From Pseudomonadota bacterium (GTDB lineage Bacteria; Pseudomonadota; Alphaproteobacteria; Rhizobiales; Xanthobacteraceae), in contig JAKAMD010000113.1 of the NCBI GenBank assembly GCA_021823875.1, forward strand, positions 1 through 7,026: a DNA stretch of 7,026 nt, in the 5' to 3' direction. The notes below the pieces were generated by a model. It was not told the origin of the DNA and did not search any database. It saw only the letters and a program-made list of their open reading frames with translations. Positions 6,629 to 7,026 of the stretch are shown piece by piece. The translations under genes were made by a program, and so were the position numbers. Numbering within the stretch: the stretch's first letter is position 1; every line of letters starts with the position of its first letter.

Positions 6629-6997
6629 TCAGACGAACTGGCTCAAACCCGGTATGGCGCCAACGATCTCGCCGATGGCGTCTTCGCCCGCTTTTTCACG
6701 GGCATAGCCGATGACTTCGTGGGTGAGGCCCTGTACCTGGGTCATACTGAGGCCGGCCGCCATCATCTTGGCGCCGGCGCCCATAATCCCGCCCATAGCA
6801 AACATGCCGCCGCCGGGATTGCTACCTTCCTGCGCTTCGATCAGCGCTTGCGCGCCGGGCATGCGATCGATCAATGCCTGCACTTTGTCGGCAGGACCCT
6901 CTTTGCGCAGGAAATCGAAGATAATACCGACGGCTTTTTCCGCAGCCGCCTGCTCAATGCCAACATTGGCGACGAGCCGCGCGATCAATTCATCCAT
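6629..6997 (-). CDS. Small DUF2267/DUF2780-like protein of unknown function
   Basis: The 122-residue acidic protein begins MDELIARLVANVGIEQAAAE and continues with an amphipathic helical region up to FDFLRKEGPADKVQALIDRM (27-46). This resembles the helical DUF2267 or DUF2780 proteins common in alphaproteobacteria. A Gly/Met-rich stretch follows (NPGGGMFAMGGIMGAGAKMM, 60-79). It is not hydrophobic enough to call a membrane segment with confidence. The C-terminal helices read GLSMTQVQGLTHEVIGYARE (82-101) and end in IVGAIPGLSQFV. There is no signal peptide or catalytic motif. The ATG at 6997 is preceded by GAGGGG at close spacing. It is the first gene of the run in this window; whether its promoter lies nearby cannot be seen, because only 29 bases remain upstream. 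Function is unknown. Confidence 0.85.
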   Translation of the reverse strand: MDELIARLVANVGIEQAAAEKAVGIIFDFLRKEGPADKVQALIDRMPGAQALIEAQEGSNPGGGMFAMGGIMGAGAKMMAAGLSMTQVQGLTHEVIGYAREKAGEDAIGEIVGAIPGLSQFV

Positions 6998-7026
6998 GAT
7001 CCCCTCATCTCCCGCACTGGCGGCGG

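Overview
The window reads as a stretch of chromosome from a high-GC alphaproteobacterium. The likely order is Hyphomicrobiales, perhaps near the Bradyrhizobium/Xanthobacteraceae lineage. That placement rests on GC-rich coding, the style of the DUF2267-like and DUF4332 proteins, and the folP-folB-folK order; it is an inference, not a phylogeny. There is no sign of phage, transposon, CRISPR, tRNA or rRNA.

Every supported gene is on the minus strand, so transcription runs from high to low coordinates. In transcription order these are: a small DUF2267/DUF2780-like protein (6997-6629); a helix-hairpin-helix DUF4332 protein (6581-6174); the folate genes folP (6096-5230), folB (5233-4856) and folK (4859-4353); the small and large subunits of adenosylcobalamin-dependent methylmalonyl-CoA mutase (4301-2439 and 2442-286); and the 5' part of a lipoprotein gene (289-1) that leaves the window at its left edge. 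Four junctions are 4-base stop/start overlaps: folP/folB, folB/folK and mutA/mutB as ATGA, and mutB/lipoprotein as GTGA. The other three gaps are 47, 77 and 51 bases. No stretch of 300 bases lacks a gene.

FolP, FolB and FolK supply the pterin branch of folate synthesis. FolB turns dihydroneopterin into 6-hydroxymethyl-dihydropterin, FolK pyrophosphorylates it, and FolP joins it to p-aminobenzoate to give dihydropteroate. The mutase pair interconverts (R)-methylmalonyl-CoA and succinyl-CoA, the last step of propionyl-CoA assimilation. The large subunit keeps the substrate and cobalamin residues, while the small subunit has lost the cobalt-ligand motif, as expected for a structural partner. No biochemical reason for placing folate and mutase genes together is visible.

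The window is mainly housekeeping. The points worth a second look are the secreted lipoprotein coupled to the mutase through a GTG start, the folate/mutase co-orientation, a possible promoter that would make the folP mRNA leaderless, and the two uncharacterised small genes upstream of folP. I see no convincing new multi-gene system.
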